64,000 nucleotides of DNA from Mesobacillus maritimus (GTDB lineage: Bacteria > Bacillota > Bacilli > Bacillales > Cytobacillaceae): positions 62,001 to 126,000 of the forward strand of contig NZ_JAMBNR010000002.1 in assembly GCF_023715205.1 (NCBI RefSeq), read 5' to 3'. Below the pieces are notes generated by a model. That model saw only the letters and a program-made list of their open reading frames with translations, ran no database searches and was not told the origin of the DNA. Positions 16,248 through 23,996 of this stretch are shown here, in pieces (positions within the stretch are counted from its first letter, which is position 1; each line of letters opens with the position of its first letter). The position numbers and the translations under genes were made by a program.

Positions 16248-17405
16248 ATGTTGTTGAATTTTACATTTAGTGAAGAACAAGAATATTTTCGTGACATGTT
16301 AAGAGAATTCTCGCAAAGCGAGTTGCTTCCTCATTATACAACATGGGACCGAGAGAACACCCATCCTAGGCATTTATGGAAAAAGCTTGGTGAACTTGGG
16401 GTCAACGGTCTACGCATTCCGGAAGAGTTTGGTGGGAGTGGTGCTGAGTGTGTAACCGCAGGAGTTGCGGCTGAAGAAATTGGCCGTGGTGATTTTAATT
16501 TAACGTATGCGGTCATGTTGAATGCGCTAATCTCGGAAATTCTCACCAATCATGCGACAGATCAGTTGAAAAAAACGTGGCTCCCGGAAATTGCAAACGG
16601 CAACAAAATTATGGGCATTGCGATCACTGAACCGGCAGCAGGGACCGATGCAGCGGGAATTCGGTCAATGGCTGTACATAAAGGAGATAAGTTTATTTTA
16701 AATGGGGAGAAATCAGGAATCAGTGTCGCAACAATCGGAGATGCGTTTATTGTTTTTGCTAAAACAGACCCAAACTTGGGCAGTAAGGGAATCAGTGCCT
16801 TTGTTGTTCCTGCTGATTTACCTGGAGTAGAATGCAAAGGCTATGAAGATATGGGAAATGTTCCGATTGGGCGAGGATCTATCTATTTAACGGATGTGGA
16901 GGTTCCGGAAGAAAATTTAATTGGATTAGAAAACAATGGTTTCTTTCAGGTGATGAATGGATTTGATTTAAGTCGATTGCTGATTGGTCTCCAATGTGCG
17001 GGAGCTGCTTTTCAAAGTCTCGATGAAACGATTGAGCATGTGAAAACGAGACACGCCTTTGGCAAACCATTAGCGAAAAATCAGGGGGTTTCTTTTCCAA
17101 TCGTCACACATTATACGCAATTGGAATTAATCAAATGGCAGGCTTATCGTGGACTTTGGCTTCGTGACAATGGCAAGAAACATTCGAAAGAAGCGTCTTC
17201 CGTTAAATGGCTGGGACCAAAATACGCTCAGGAAGCGATTCATGAATGTATGCTGCTGAATGGTCATTATGCGTATACAAAAGAAATGCCATTAGAACAA
17301 CGATTGCGAGATGTAATTGGTTTGGAGATTGGCGATGGAACTGCACAAGCGAACCAAATGGTGATTGCACGGGAGTTAATTGGAAAAGAATATCGTCCTT
17401 ATTAA
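16248..17405 (+). CDS. Acyl-CoA dehydrogenase, cyclic acyl-CoA (AliB-like) candidate
   Basis: A 385-residue flavin-dependent acyl-CoA dehydrogenase, first gene behind the sigma-54 promoter; GGAGGGAGAA precedes the ATG. FAD/substrate motifs include GIAITEPAAGTDAAGIRS and LRDVIGLEIGDGTAQANQ. Where medium-chain enzymes have the catalytic Glu (YEGT), this protein has GDGT, so Asp363 may be the base. Given BadI-, AliA- and BadH-like neighbours, a likely reaction is oxidation of cyclohexanecarboxyl-CoA to the 1-ene, but a linear-chain substrate is not excluded. Electrons would go to electron-transfer flavoprotein, not encoded here. Confidence 0.75.
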   Translation: MLLNFTFSEEQEYFRDMLREFSQSELLPHYTTWDRENTHPRHLWKKLGELGVNGLRIPEEFGGSGAECVTAGVAAEEIGRGDFNLTYAVMLNALISEILTNHATDQLKKTWLPEIANGNKIMGIAITEPAAGTDAAGIRSMAVHKGDKFILNGEKSGISVATIGDAFIVFAKTDPNLGSKGISAFVVPADLPGVECKGYEDMGNVPIGRGSIYLTDVEVPEENLIGLENNGFFQVMNGFDLSRLLIGLQCAGAAFQSLDETIEHVKTRHAFGKPLAKNQGVSFPIVTHYTQLELIKWQAYRGLWLRDNGKKHSKEASSVKWLGPKYAQEAIHECMLLNGHYAYTKEMPLEQRLRDVIGLEIGDGTAQANQMVIARELIGKEYRPY

Positions 17406-17423
17406 ATGAGGAGCTCCTACTTT

Positions 17424-17828
17424 ATGAGCCAAACCGAAAATTTGTTTATCGGCCAAATTAGTCGGGTTCAAAAAACGTTTACTGCGGAGGATGTTCGCAA
17501 ATGGAGTGATTTAACTCAAGATGATAATCCAATATATAATGAAGGAATTTATTTTGAGAACCCATTAGTTCCAGGTATTTTATGTGAAGCATTAATCTTC
17601 GATGCAATTCGGAAAGAGTTTGCGAATCATATTTGTTGCTTGGTGAAAAAAGAACTTCTATATCTTAGCCCAGTGCACATTGGGGAAAAAATGACCGCGG
17701 AAGTGGAAACGATTGAAGTGAATGATGAGAGAAATTGGGTGACGGAAAAGGTAACCTGCATGAATGCAACAGGCAAAGAAGTGGTGATCGGGCAGGTTGT
17801 TTTACAAATAATTGAAAATACCAAATAG
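17424..17828 (+). CDS. MaoC-like hot-dog-fold protein 2
   Basis: A 134-residue paralogue of the MaoC-like protein before the activator gene. ENLFIGQISRVQKTF, NPLVPGILCEALIF and DERNWVTEKVTC align throughout. The hydratase dyad position reads DDNPIY, again Tyr for the catalytic His. The two copies could form a heteromer, as in split hydratases, or bind a CoA ester without hydrating it. The ATG at 17424 has GAGGAGCTCCTACTTT upstream and matches the paralogue's start; an ATG six codons earlier is possible. It lies between the dehydrogenase and the ring hydrolase, the right place for the missing hydratase. Confidence 0.72.
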   Translation: MSQTENLFIGQISRVQKTFTAEDVRKWSDLTQDDNPIYNEGIYFENPLVPGILCEALIFDAIRKEFANHICCLVKKELLYLSPVHIGEKMTAEVETIEVNDERNWVTEKVTCMNATGKEVVIGQVVLQIIENTK

Positions 17829-17837
17829 GAGGAATCG

Positions 17838-18680
17838 ATGATGGAACATACAAACACAACGGTAAATGAAGGGGCTATCAACAACCAATTTACAGATGTG
17901 CTTTATGAGAAAAGCAATGGGGTCGCGAAAATTACGATCAATCGTCCAGAAGTGTACAATGCGTTTCGAGCAAGAACGGTCAGTGAGTTGATTGCGAGTT
18001 TTCGCGATGCATGGGATGACAACAGCATTGGTGCAGTGATTTTAACAGGAGCTGGCGAAAAAGCGTTTTGTACAGGCGGCGATCAAAAGAATAAAGGCGA
18101 TGACGGGTACGATGGTTACGGCGGGTTAAACGGTGGAATTGGACTCGAGATTGAAAACCTTCATCGAACGATTCGTGCAATTCCAAAGCCGGTGATTGCC
18201 GCGGTAAATGGATACGCGATTGGCGGGGGCCATGTGCTGCATGTGATTTGTGATTTAACGATTGCGGCCGAAACTGCTTTGTTTGGCCAAAGTGGTCCAA
18301 AAGTAGGAAGCTATGATGCAGGCTTAGGTACGGCTTATTTAGCTAGAGTCGTTGGCGAGAAAAAAGCGCGCGAAATCTGGTATTTATGCGAAAAATACAC
18401 CGCGCAAGAAGCGAAAGAAATGGGTTTAGTGAATAAAATTGTCCCACAAGAAGAGCTAATGGCGGCAGCAGAAGAAATGGCCGCAAAGATTGTAGAGAAA
18501 AGCCCGACGGCGATTAAAATGCTGAAATACTCCTTCAACGCCGATTCAGCCAATATTGAGGGAATTTCCCAAATTGCGATGGCAAGCCTTGCGATGTTTT
18601 ACAAAACCGAAGAATCAGCCGAAGGAATGAACGCCTTCTTAGAAAAAAGACCAGTAGATTTTAAGAAATTTAGGGGGTAA
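17838..18680 (+). CDS. badI: 2-ketocyclohexanecarboxyl-CoA hydrolase (BadI-like), crotonase family
   Basis: A 280-residue crotonase-fold protein. FCTGGDQ at 77-83 and GQSGPKVGSYDAG at 150-162 are the signatures shared by naphthoate synthase MenB and BadI. BadI opens the ring of 2-ketocyclohexanecarboxyl-CoA to give pimeloyl-CoA. MenB is rejected because no menaquinone genes are near and the neighbours are an acyl-CoA dehydrogenase, an AliA-like ligase and a BadH-like SDR. TAGGAGGAATCG precedes paired ATG codons. The C-terminal lysine-rich end and KSPTAIKMLKYSFNAD helix are typical of the MenB/BadI branch. Confidence 0.68.
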   Translation: MMEHTNTTVNEGAINNQFTDVLYEKSNGVAKITINRPEVYNAFRARTVSELIASFRDAWDDNSIGAVILTGAGEKAFCTGGDQKNKGDDGYDGYGGLNGGIGLEIENLHRTIRAIPKPVIAAVNGYAIGGGHVLHVICDLTIAAETALFGQSGPKVGSYDAGLGTAYLARVVGEKKAREIWYLCEKYTAQEAKEMGLVNKIVPQEELMAAAEEMAAKIVEKSPTAIKMLKYSFNADSANIEGISQIAMASLAMFYKTEESAEGMNAFLEKRPVDFKKFRG

Positions 18681-18865
18681 GAAAAGCGGAAGCGCCCTGC
18701 TCAGCGGCGTATGGCCTGGAGCTCTCCAACTGAGATATAGGAAACACGAAGAGCCGGAGGCGATTCGATGTTGACTTATCGTAGGGCGGAGAGGGAAGGA
18801 CACTAGCCGTTAGGGCGATGGAGCTGGACAGTAAGAAAAGCGGAAGTGCCCTGCTCAGCGGCTTA
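18681..18865. repeat. Large intergenic repeat of a Bacillaceae type, plus a second partial copy
   Basis: The element runs from GAAAAGCGGAAGCGCCCTGC to a terminal GGCGATGGAGCTGGACA near 18830. A second partial copy of its head (GAAAAGCGGAAGTGCCCTGC) begins at 18835. From memory, elements with this GAAAAGCGGAAGCGCC head and GAGCTGGACA tail are scattered through many Bacillaceae genomes. It starts directly at the stop codon of the BadI-like gene and separates it from the ligase gene. It is non-coding. Confidence 0.65.
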
Positions 18866-18938
18866 GTTGCCCTAACTATAAGTTGAATCTTTTTATTTTT
18901 TTCATAAAGCACGAATTAATGGGGGAGGGAACAATGAG

Positions 18939-20588
18939 ATGGGTTACGAGACACTTTTAACAGAAGAGTATAAGAAAAAATACTCTTCTGTTTGGCCGAA
19001 TAAAACGATTCTTGATTATCTTAATGAAGCAATCAAAAACAGTCCTGATAAAGTGGCTTTGATTGATAAAAAGAACCGGTTTACGTTCCAAGAGGTTGGG
19101 AAACTTGTAGACCGTGTCGCGCTAGGACTCTATGAATTTGGATTAAGAAAAGGGGATGTCATTTCTTTTCAGCTACCAAATTGGAATGAATTTATCATTC
19201 TCTACCTTGCAGCGACAAGGGTAGGAGCCATTTCCAATCCTTTGATCCCGATTTATCGTGATCGAGAGATTGGCTATATGGTGAAGCATGCGGAATCAAA
19301 AATACTGGTGGTTCCCGACGAGTTTCGTGGCTTTGATTACCCAGAGATGGTCAACCGGTTATCATCCCAATGGCCAGCGATGGAGCATGTATTTGTTCTT
19401 GGCAACAATATCCCTAGTAAAATGAAATCATTTTCATTATTGACCGATGAACCGTGGGAGGAAAAGCGAGACATTTCGATTTTAGATCAAGTTGTTCACG
19501 ATCCGAATGAATTGAATGAACTAATTTTTACCTCTGGCACGACCGGTGAACCAAAAGGCGTGATGCATACACACAACACCGTGCTCGTATCATCAAGCGC
19601 ATTGGTGCCACATTTAGAGTTAACGGACAATGATATTGTGTTCATGGCGTCAACGTTTGCTCATCAAACCGGTTTTCTTTATGGGGTCTTGCTGCCAATC
19701 ATCATTGGTGGAACAGCTGTTTATCAGGATATCTGGAATCCAAACGAATTTGTGGAGCTGATTGAGAGAGAAAAAATCACGTTCACAACGGCGGCAACTC
19801 CATTTTTACAAGATTTCATTCGAGTGGAAAACATTGATCAATTCGATTTAAGTTCGTTGCGTTATTTCGCTGCGATTGGAGCACCGATTCCAAGAGCGAT
19901 TGTAAAAGAAGCAAGAGAAAAGCTTCCTTGTAAAATCATGTCAGGATGGGGACAAACAGAAGACGGGCTCGTTACGCTTACCGCGCCTATGGACACAGAA
20001 GAAAAGCTCACAAGTACGGATGGGAAAGCTTATTCTCCGACGGTCGTAAAAGTGGTCGATGAACATGGCGCCAAGGCACTTGCGAATCAAGAAGGAAGCT
20101 TGTTAACAAAAGGGCCAGCGTTATTTGTTGGCTATTTAAAGAAAATGGAACAAACTCTGGCAGAACATGATGGCGAATGGTTTATTACCGGGGATCAGGC
20201 TGTGATGGATGAGGATGGCTATATTAAAATTACCGGCCGGAACAAGGATATTATCATTCGTGGCGGTGAAAACATTCCGGTTGCGTATGTGGAAAATATT
20301 CTTTACGAACATCCGGACGTCTCGATCGCGCAAATCGTGGCAATGCCAGATGCGCGCTTACAAGAAAAGGCATGTGCCTTCATTAATATGAAACCAGGAA
20401 CAGAACCAATCACTTTAGAAAGTTTACAAGTTTATTTAACAGAAAAGGGCGTGGCGAAACAATATTGGCCTGAGCGTGTGGAGCTAATAGATGAGTTTCC
20501 GCGTACCCCGAGTGGAAAAATTCAAAAATTCCGGTTGCGGCAAATGATTGAAGAAAAGCTTGGTGACGGGGTAGAAACAAAAGCATAA
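18939..20588 (+). CDS. aliA: Acyl-CoA synthetase, cyclohexanecarboxylate-CoA ligase (AliA)-like
   Basis: A 549-residue AMP-forming acid-CoA ligase of the adenylate-forming superfamily. The P-loop FTSGTTGEPKGVMHTH, the core GWGQTEDG, the aspartate hinge ITGRNKDIIIRGGENIP and the catalytic lysine in PRTPSGKIQKFRLR are all intact. It activates a carboxylic acid to its CoA thioester. In this context the likely substrate is cyclohexanecarboxylate or a related cyclic acid, but substrate specificity in this superfamily is hard to read. GGGAGGGAACAATGAG precedes the ATG. Confidence 0.72.
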   Translation: MGYETLLTEEYKKKYSSVWPNKTILDYLNEAIKNSPDKVALIDKKNRFTFQEVGKLVDRVALGLYEFGLRKGDVISFQLPNWNEFIILYLAATRVGAISNPLIPIYRDREIGYMVKHAESKILVVPDEFRGFDYPEMVNRLSSQWPAMEHVFVLGNNIPSKMKSFSLLTDEPWEEKRDISILDQVVHDPNELNELIFTSGTTGEPKGVMHTHNTVLVSSSALVPHLELTDNDIVFMASTFAHQTGFLYGVLLPIIIGGTAVYQDIWNPNEFVELIEREKITFTTAATPFLQDFIRVENIDQFDLSSLRYFAAIGAPIPRAIVKEAREKLPCKIMSGWGQTEDGLVTLTAPMDTEEKLTSTDGKAYSPTVVKVVDEHGAKALANQEGSLLTKGPALFVGYLKKMEQTLAEHDGEWFITGDQAVMDEDGYIKITGRNKDIIIRGGENIPVAYVENILYEHPDVSIAQIVAMPDARLQEKACAFINMKPGTEPITLESLQVYLTEKGVAKQYWPERVELIDEFPRTPSGKIQKFRLRQMIEEKLGDGVETKA

Positions 20589-20712
20589 CGGCGACTGTTA
20601 GGTAAGCCTCGTAGCTAGAAATAAACAAAACACAGTACCAAGGTGAAAACAAAAGTAGAGACAGAATCTATGATTGAAGAGAAAACACGATCTAAATAGA
20701 GGAGGAGATTGT

Positions 20713-21459
20713 ATGGCAGAGAGAATCGCGTTTGTAACAGGAGCAGGCAGTGGCATCGGGAGAGAGATTTCGAAACTACTTGCTTCGCGTTCTATGAAAA
20801 TAGTCGTTGCGGACATTAATACCAATCATGCAGAGGAAACGGTATCAATGGTCAAGGAAGCAGGCGGAGATGCGGTGGCCGTTTATTGTGATGTGACCAG
20901 TTTAGAGAGTGTCCAAAATGCAGTGAAAGAATCGGTGGCTATTTTCGGGAGAATTGATGTGTTGGTCAATAATGCTGGTTGGGATAAGGTCGAACCTTTT
21001 CTTAAAAGTGAGCCAGATACATGGAAAAGAATTGTTGATATCAACTTAATGGGCCAGATTCATACGTGTAAAGAAATTTTACCAGTGATGATTGAAAACG
21101 GCTACGGGAAAGTGGTTAATATTGCTTCAGATGCTGCACGGGTTGGCTCGAGCGGGGAGGCTGTCTACTCGGCGGCAAAAGGCGGCGTCGTGGCATTGAC
21201 AAAAACGCTCGCTCGCGAAATGGCTCGGCATAAAATCAACATCAATTGCGTGGCGCCTGGACCGAGTGATACGCCATTGTTCCAAGAAATCGGTAGTTAT
21301 AATGAAGGAATTAAGAATGCGTTGGAAAAAGCGATTCCTTTCCGTCGCTTAGCACAGCCGGAAGACATTGCTGGCGCGGTCGCGTACTTTACTTCGGAGG
21401 AAGCAAAATACGTCACAGGTCAAACATTGTCTGTTAGTGGCGGGTTAACGATGGTTTAA
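20713..21459 (+). CDS. badH: SDR dehydrogenase, BadH-like (2-hydroxycyclohexanecarboxyl-CoA dehydrogenase)
   Basis: A 248-residue classical SDR with TGAGSGIGREI for cofactor, DVLVNNAGWDKVEPF, and an intact catalytic AVYSAAKGGVVALTK. The NAGWDKxEPF run is what I associate with BadH, which oxidises 2-hydroxycyclohexanecarboxyl-CoA to the 2-keto thioester that BadI cleaves. ATG at 20713 behind GGAGGAGATTGT is preferred to an upstream TTG. Pathway context supports the call; a 3-hydroxyacyl-CoA dehydrogenase role is the alternative. Confidence 0.68.
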   Translation: MAERIAFVTGAGSGIGREISKLLASRSMKIVVADINTNHAEETVSMVKEAGGDAVAVYCDVTSLESVQNAVKESVAIFGRIDVLVNNAGWDKVEPFLKSEPDTWKRIVDINLMGQIHTCKEILPVMIENGYGKVVNIASDAARVGSSGEAVYSAAKGGVVALTKTLAREMARHKININCVAPGPSDTPLFQEIGSYNEGIKNALEKAIPFRRLAQPEDIAGAVAYFTSEEAKYVTGQTLSVSGGLTMV

Positions 21460-21510
21460 GTCTTTCTGTTAAAAGATTGGTACCTTAATTAATAGAATGA
21501 TCAGAAGGAA

Positions 21511-21547
21511 CAGGCGCTTTTATTGAAAAGCGTCCTGCTTCTTTTTG
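21511..21547 (+). terminator. Rho-independent terminator
   Basis: CAGGCGCTTTT pairs with AAAAGCGTCCTG around a four-base loop, followed by CTTCTTTTT. It lies between the BadH-like gene and the next SDR. Confidence 0.7.
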
Positions 21548-21568
21548 TGAAACCAGGAGGGATGGTAG

Positions 21569-22318
21569 ATGGATCTCATGCTCAGCGGAAAGAATATTCT
21601 TGTCACAGGGGCTGCTAAGGGAGTTGGCCGTGGCATTGCTTTTGCATTAGCAAATGAGGGAGCGAATGTTGCGTTGCATTATCAAACCTCTGAGGCAGAA
21701 GCAGCGGAAACGGCAAGATTGATTGAAAAAGCCGGTGTTAAGGTTGTGGTTGTAAAAGGGGATTTGGCTTCTTTTGAGGATGTTCAAAACATGCGCACCA
21801 GGATCAATCGTGATTTAGGGACGTTGGACGCTATTGTCAATAATGCGGGCTATGCACAGTTCAAGTCGTTTTTTCAGTATCTCCCTGGGGAATGGCAACG
21901 GGAAATCGATGTTTGTTTGAACGGTGTTCTTCATCTCGCTCACGCTTTTGTTCCGGATATGATTGCGAACAATCGTGGGAAGTTTATTAATATCGTCGGT
22001 GATTCTGCGCGGACAGGAGATCGAAATTTAATTGTGTCCGCAGCTGCGAGAAGCGGTGCGATTAGTTTTCTCAAATCATTAGCACAAGATGTTGGCAAGA
22101 ATGATATTCAATGCAATACAGTCTCCCTTGGACTCATCGATCAAGGTCAGAATTTTAACGAAGCTACACTAGCAAAAATCATTAAGCAATACCCGTTGCG
22201 CCGTCTTGGAAAAGTCGATGATCTAACTGGTTGCATTCTATTTTTATTATCCTCCTCGTCCGATTGGATCACAGGGCAAGTGCTCTCGGTTAATGGCGGG
22301 CACAGTATGGTGGATTAG
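21569..22318 (+). CDS. SDR-family protein lacking the YxxxK catalytic motif
   Basis: A 249-residue SDR-fold protein with a normal cofactor motif (TGAAKGVGRG) and NNAG. Where its neighbour has YSAAKGG, it has SAAARSG: the catalytic Tyr aligns with Ser and the Lys with Arg. The upstream catalytic Ser (GDSARTGD) is present. It may be a non-reducing lyase or isomerase, or a structural partner. CCAGGAGGGATGGTAG precedes the ATG. It ends with SVNGGHSMVD and is followed by a terminator. Placement suggests a role in the same ring-degradation pathway. Confidence 0.7.
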   Translation: MDLMLSGKNILVTGAAKGVGRGIAFALANEGANVALHYQTSEAEAAETARLIEKAGVKVVVVKGDLASFEDVQNMRTRINRDLGTLDAIVNNAGYAQFKSFFQYLPGEWQREIDVCLNGVLHLAHAFVPDMIANNRGKFINIVGDSARTGDRNLIVSAAARSGAISFLKSLAQDVGKNDIQCNTVSLGLIDQGQNFNEATLAKIIKQYPLRRLGKVDDLTGCILFLLSSSSDWITGQVLSVNGGHSMVD

Positions 22319-22352
22319 GAGGAATAAAAGATTGAAGAAATAAATGTTTATT

Positions 22353-22396
22353 AAAACAAGCTCTCATCCTTTTTGGATTGGATGGGGGCTTGTTTT
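22353..22396. terminator. Rho-independent terminator, probably bidirectional
   Basis: AAAACAAGC pairs with GCTTGTTTT, with an inner CATCC/GGATG stem. It closes the sigma-54-linked gene run. Confidence 0.75.
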
Positions 22397-22576
22397 GTTT
22401 TATGGGTACCAATTTAAATAGAACTTCTACATTGTAAAAGGTGGTTATGCGTTGTTATCAATCCTTTTCATGTAAAAAAAGAGCATATCGATTTGTCGAA
22501 ATGTGTGCTATTTCAGTGGCTTTTTCATTACACTTCAAAAAAGTGTACTCTGTACCCATTGGGCGCTTTAGAATCG

Positions 22577-23338
22577 CTATTCAATTGTTTTTTTCATTGC
22601 GTTGTACATGGTTTCTACATATTGATCGATTTCATCTCGCGTCATCCTTAATCGCTCCACAGAAGACCCATACCCAATTTCCTGCTTTCCTTCTTCTAAA
22701 CCTTGAAAGACCCCGTTCGCAAAATCATCTAAAGGCTCTCCTTGAGTATGCAGACCTTCTCCACCTAAATCTGTATTCACCGCTGGTGGGGCAACTTCAA
22801 TCACTTCGATTAATGTTTCAGAAAGTTGGTGCCTGAGACTCACGGTAAAGGAATGAATTGCTGCCTTCGTGGCTGAATAAATCGGAGCAATGACCATCGG
22901 TGTAAAAGCTAGTCCTGATGTAACGTTTATGATAGCCGCTGTTTCCTTGTCTGCAAAAAACGGGGCAAAAAGCATAGAAAAATGAATCGGTGCTTCCGTA
23001 TTAATCGCGATTTCTTTATTGAAATAACCCCAATTGTCTTTTGCATTTGCTTTTAATAAATTGAACCGTTGTTGTATCCCTGCATTATTCACTAATACAT
23101 TGACGTCCGGGTAGTTTATTGTGACCCATTCAAACAAAGCTAAACGGTCCGATTCTTTTGAAACATCACTTACATATGTAATTAGGGAAGGAAATTGCTC
23201 TTTCGCTTTTTGCAGGACGCTTTCCCGTCGTCCGCAAACAATCACCTTATTTCCAGCTTTGATAAATCGTTCTGCAAACCCAAGACCAATTCCCGAACTG
23301 CCTCCTGTAATGAGGATTGTGTTTCCTGAAAGTTTCAT
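22577..23338 (-). CDS. SDR-family oxidoreductase, DltE-like
   Basis: A 253-residue short-chain dehydrogenase on the opposite strand to the catabolic genes. It has TGGSSGIGLGF, NVLVNNAGIQQRFNL and an intact YSATKAA. The length, the GIQQ after NNAG and the APPAVNTDL segment are typical of proteins annotated DltE. AAAGGAGTACAATGC precedes the ATG. Function is unknown; it is probably unrelated to the surrounding pathway. Confidence 0.75.
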   Translation of the reverse strand: MKLSGNTILITGGSSGIGLGFAERFIKAGNKVIVCGRRESVLQKAKEQFPSLITYVSDVSKESDRLALFEWVTINYPDVNVLVNNAGIQQRFNLLKANAKDNWGYFNKEIAINTEAPIHFSMLFAPFFADKETAAIINVTSGLAFTPMVIAPIYSATKAAIHSFTVSLRHQLSETLIEVIEVAPPAVNTDLGGEGLHTQGEPLDDFANGVFQGLEEGKQEIGYGSSVERLRMTRDEIDQYVETMYNAMKKTIE

Positions 23339-23550
23339 GCATTGTACTCCTTTTCCAGCGATTAATAATTAATTGGTTATCTTTGATTAGGAAATGAACT
23401 GAGATTCTAATTTCTGATCTTATTCTATTCTATCCGATTCATTTAATAATAACTCATGATAAAAGTTAATTAATAGAACGAAATAGTCTAAGTTTTATGT
23501 CTGTAAAGATGTATTTTTATGCCAGTTTATTACGATAACTCTTTAATAAA

Positions 23551-23930
23551 CTAAGCGTCCATTCCAATGTGATTTGAACCATCTAATGCTCTTTCAAGTT
23601 GTTGGTAACCTAACTTGATATAAAGGAGTTCGCTACTGCTAGTTTCTTCAATGTTTCAAAAACCCTATAATGTCAAACCTAATATTAAACATGAATTTAT
23701 CAGTATACCTTGGAAAAATCACAGCTGAAATTACCTTTAGGATTACGAACAAAATGATCTCTAGCAAATGACTCTACCTGATGAATTTCCCTACCGAACG
23801 TCTCGTTTATATAATAAACCGTACAAAATATGTCGATAGAAATTCCAGTGGATTTGACCTTAGATATGATATGGGATATTTGGTAGACATATCCTAAAAT
23901 TAACAGGTCTTTTAAGAAGGGAGGAAAGAG
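23551..23930 (-). pseudogene. Degraded GNAT acetyltransferase relic
   Basis: Two coding-like pieces lie in order on the minus strand. The first (about 23930 to 23700) contains FCTVYYINETFGREIHQVES and FARDHFVRNPKGNF, resembling the N-terminal half of a GNAT acetyltransferase (RNPG segment), and ends at a stop with no start codon in frame. The second (about 23650 to 23551) reads LLYIKLGYQQLERALDG then a short tail, like the C-terminal LYEKLGY strand of the fold. The acetyl-CoA-binding middle is missing. This fills most of the gap between flanking genes. The family call rests on pattern memory only. Confidence 0.38.
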
Positions 23931-23996
23931 GATTTACCTACCATCCTCCCAACTTTGTTGTGGAGGAAAAAAGCATGGGGACGGAGGGGGATTTTT

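Noticed and set aside
17838-18680. Naphthoate synthase MenB
   Set aside because: Motifs fit MenB and BadI equally, but no men genes are near and the neighbours form a BadI-type pathway.
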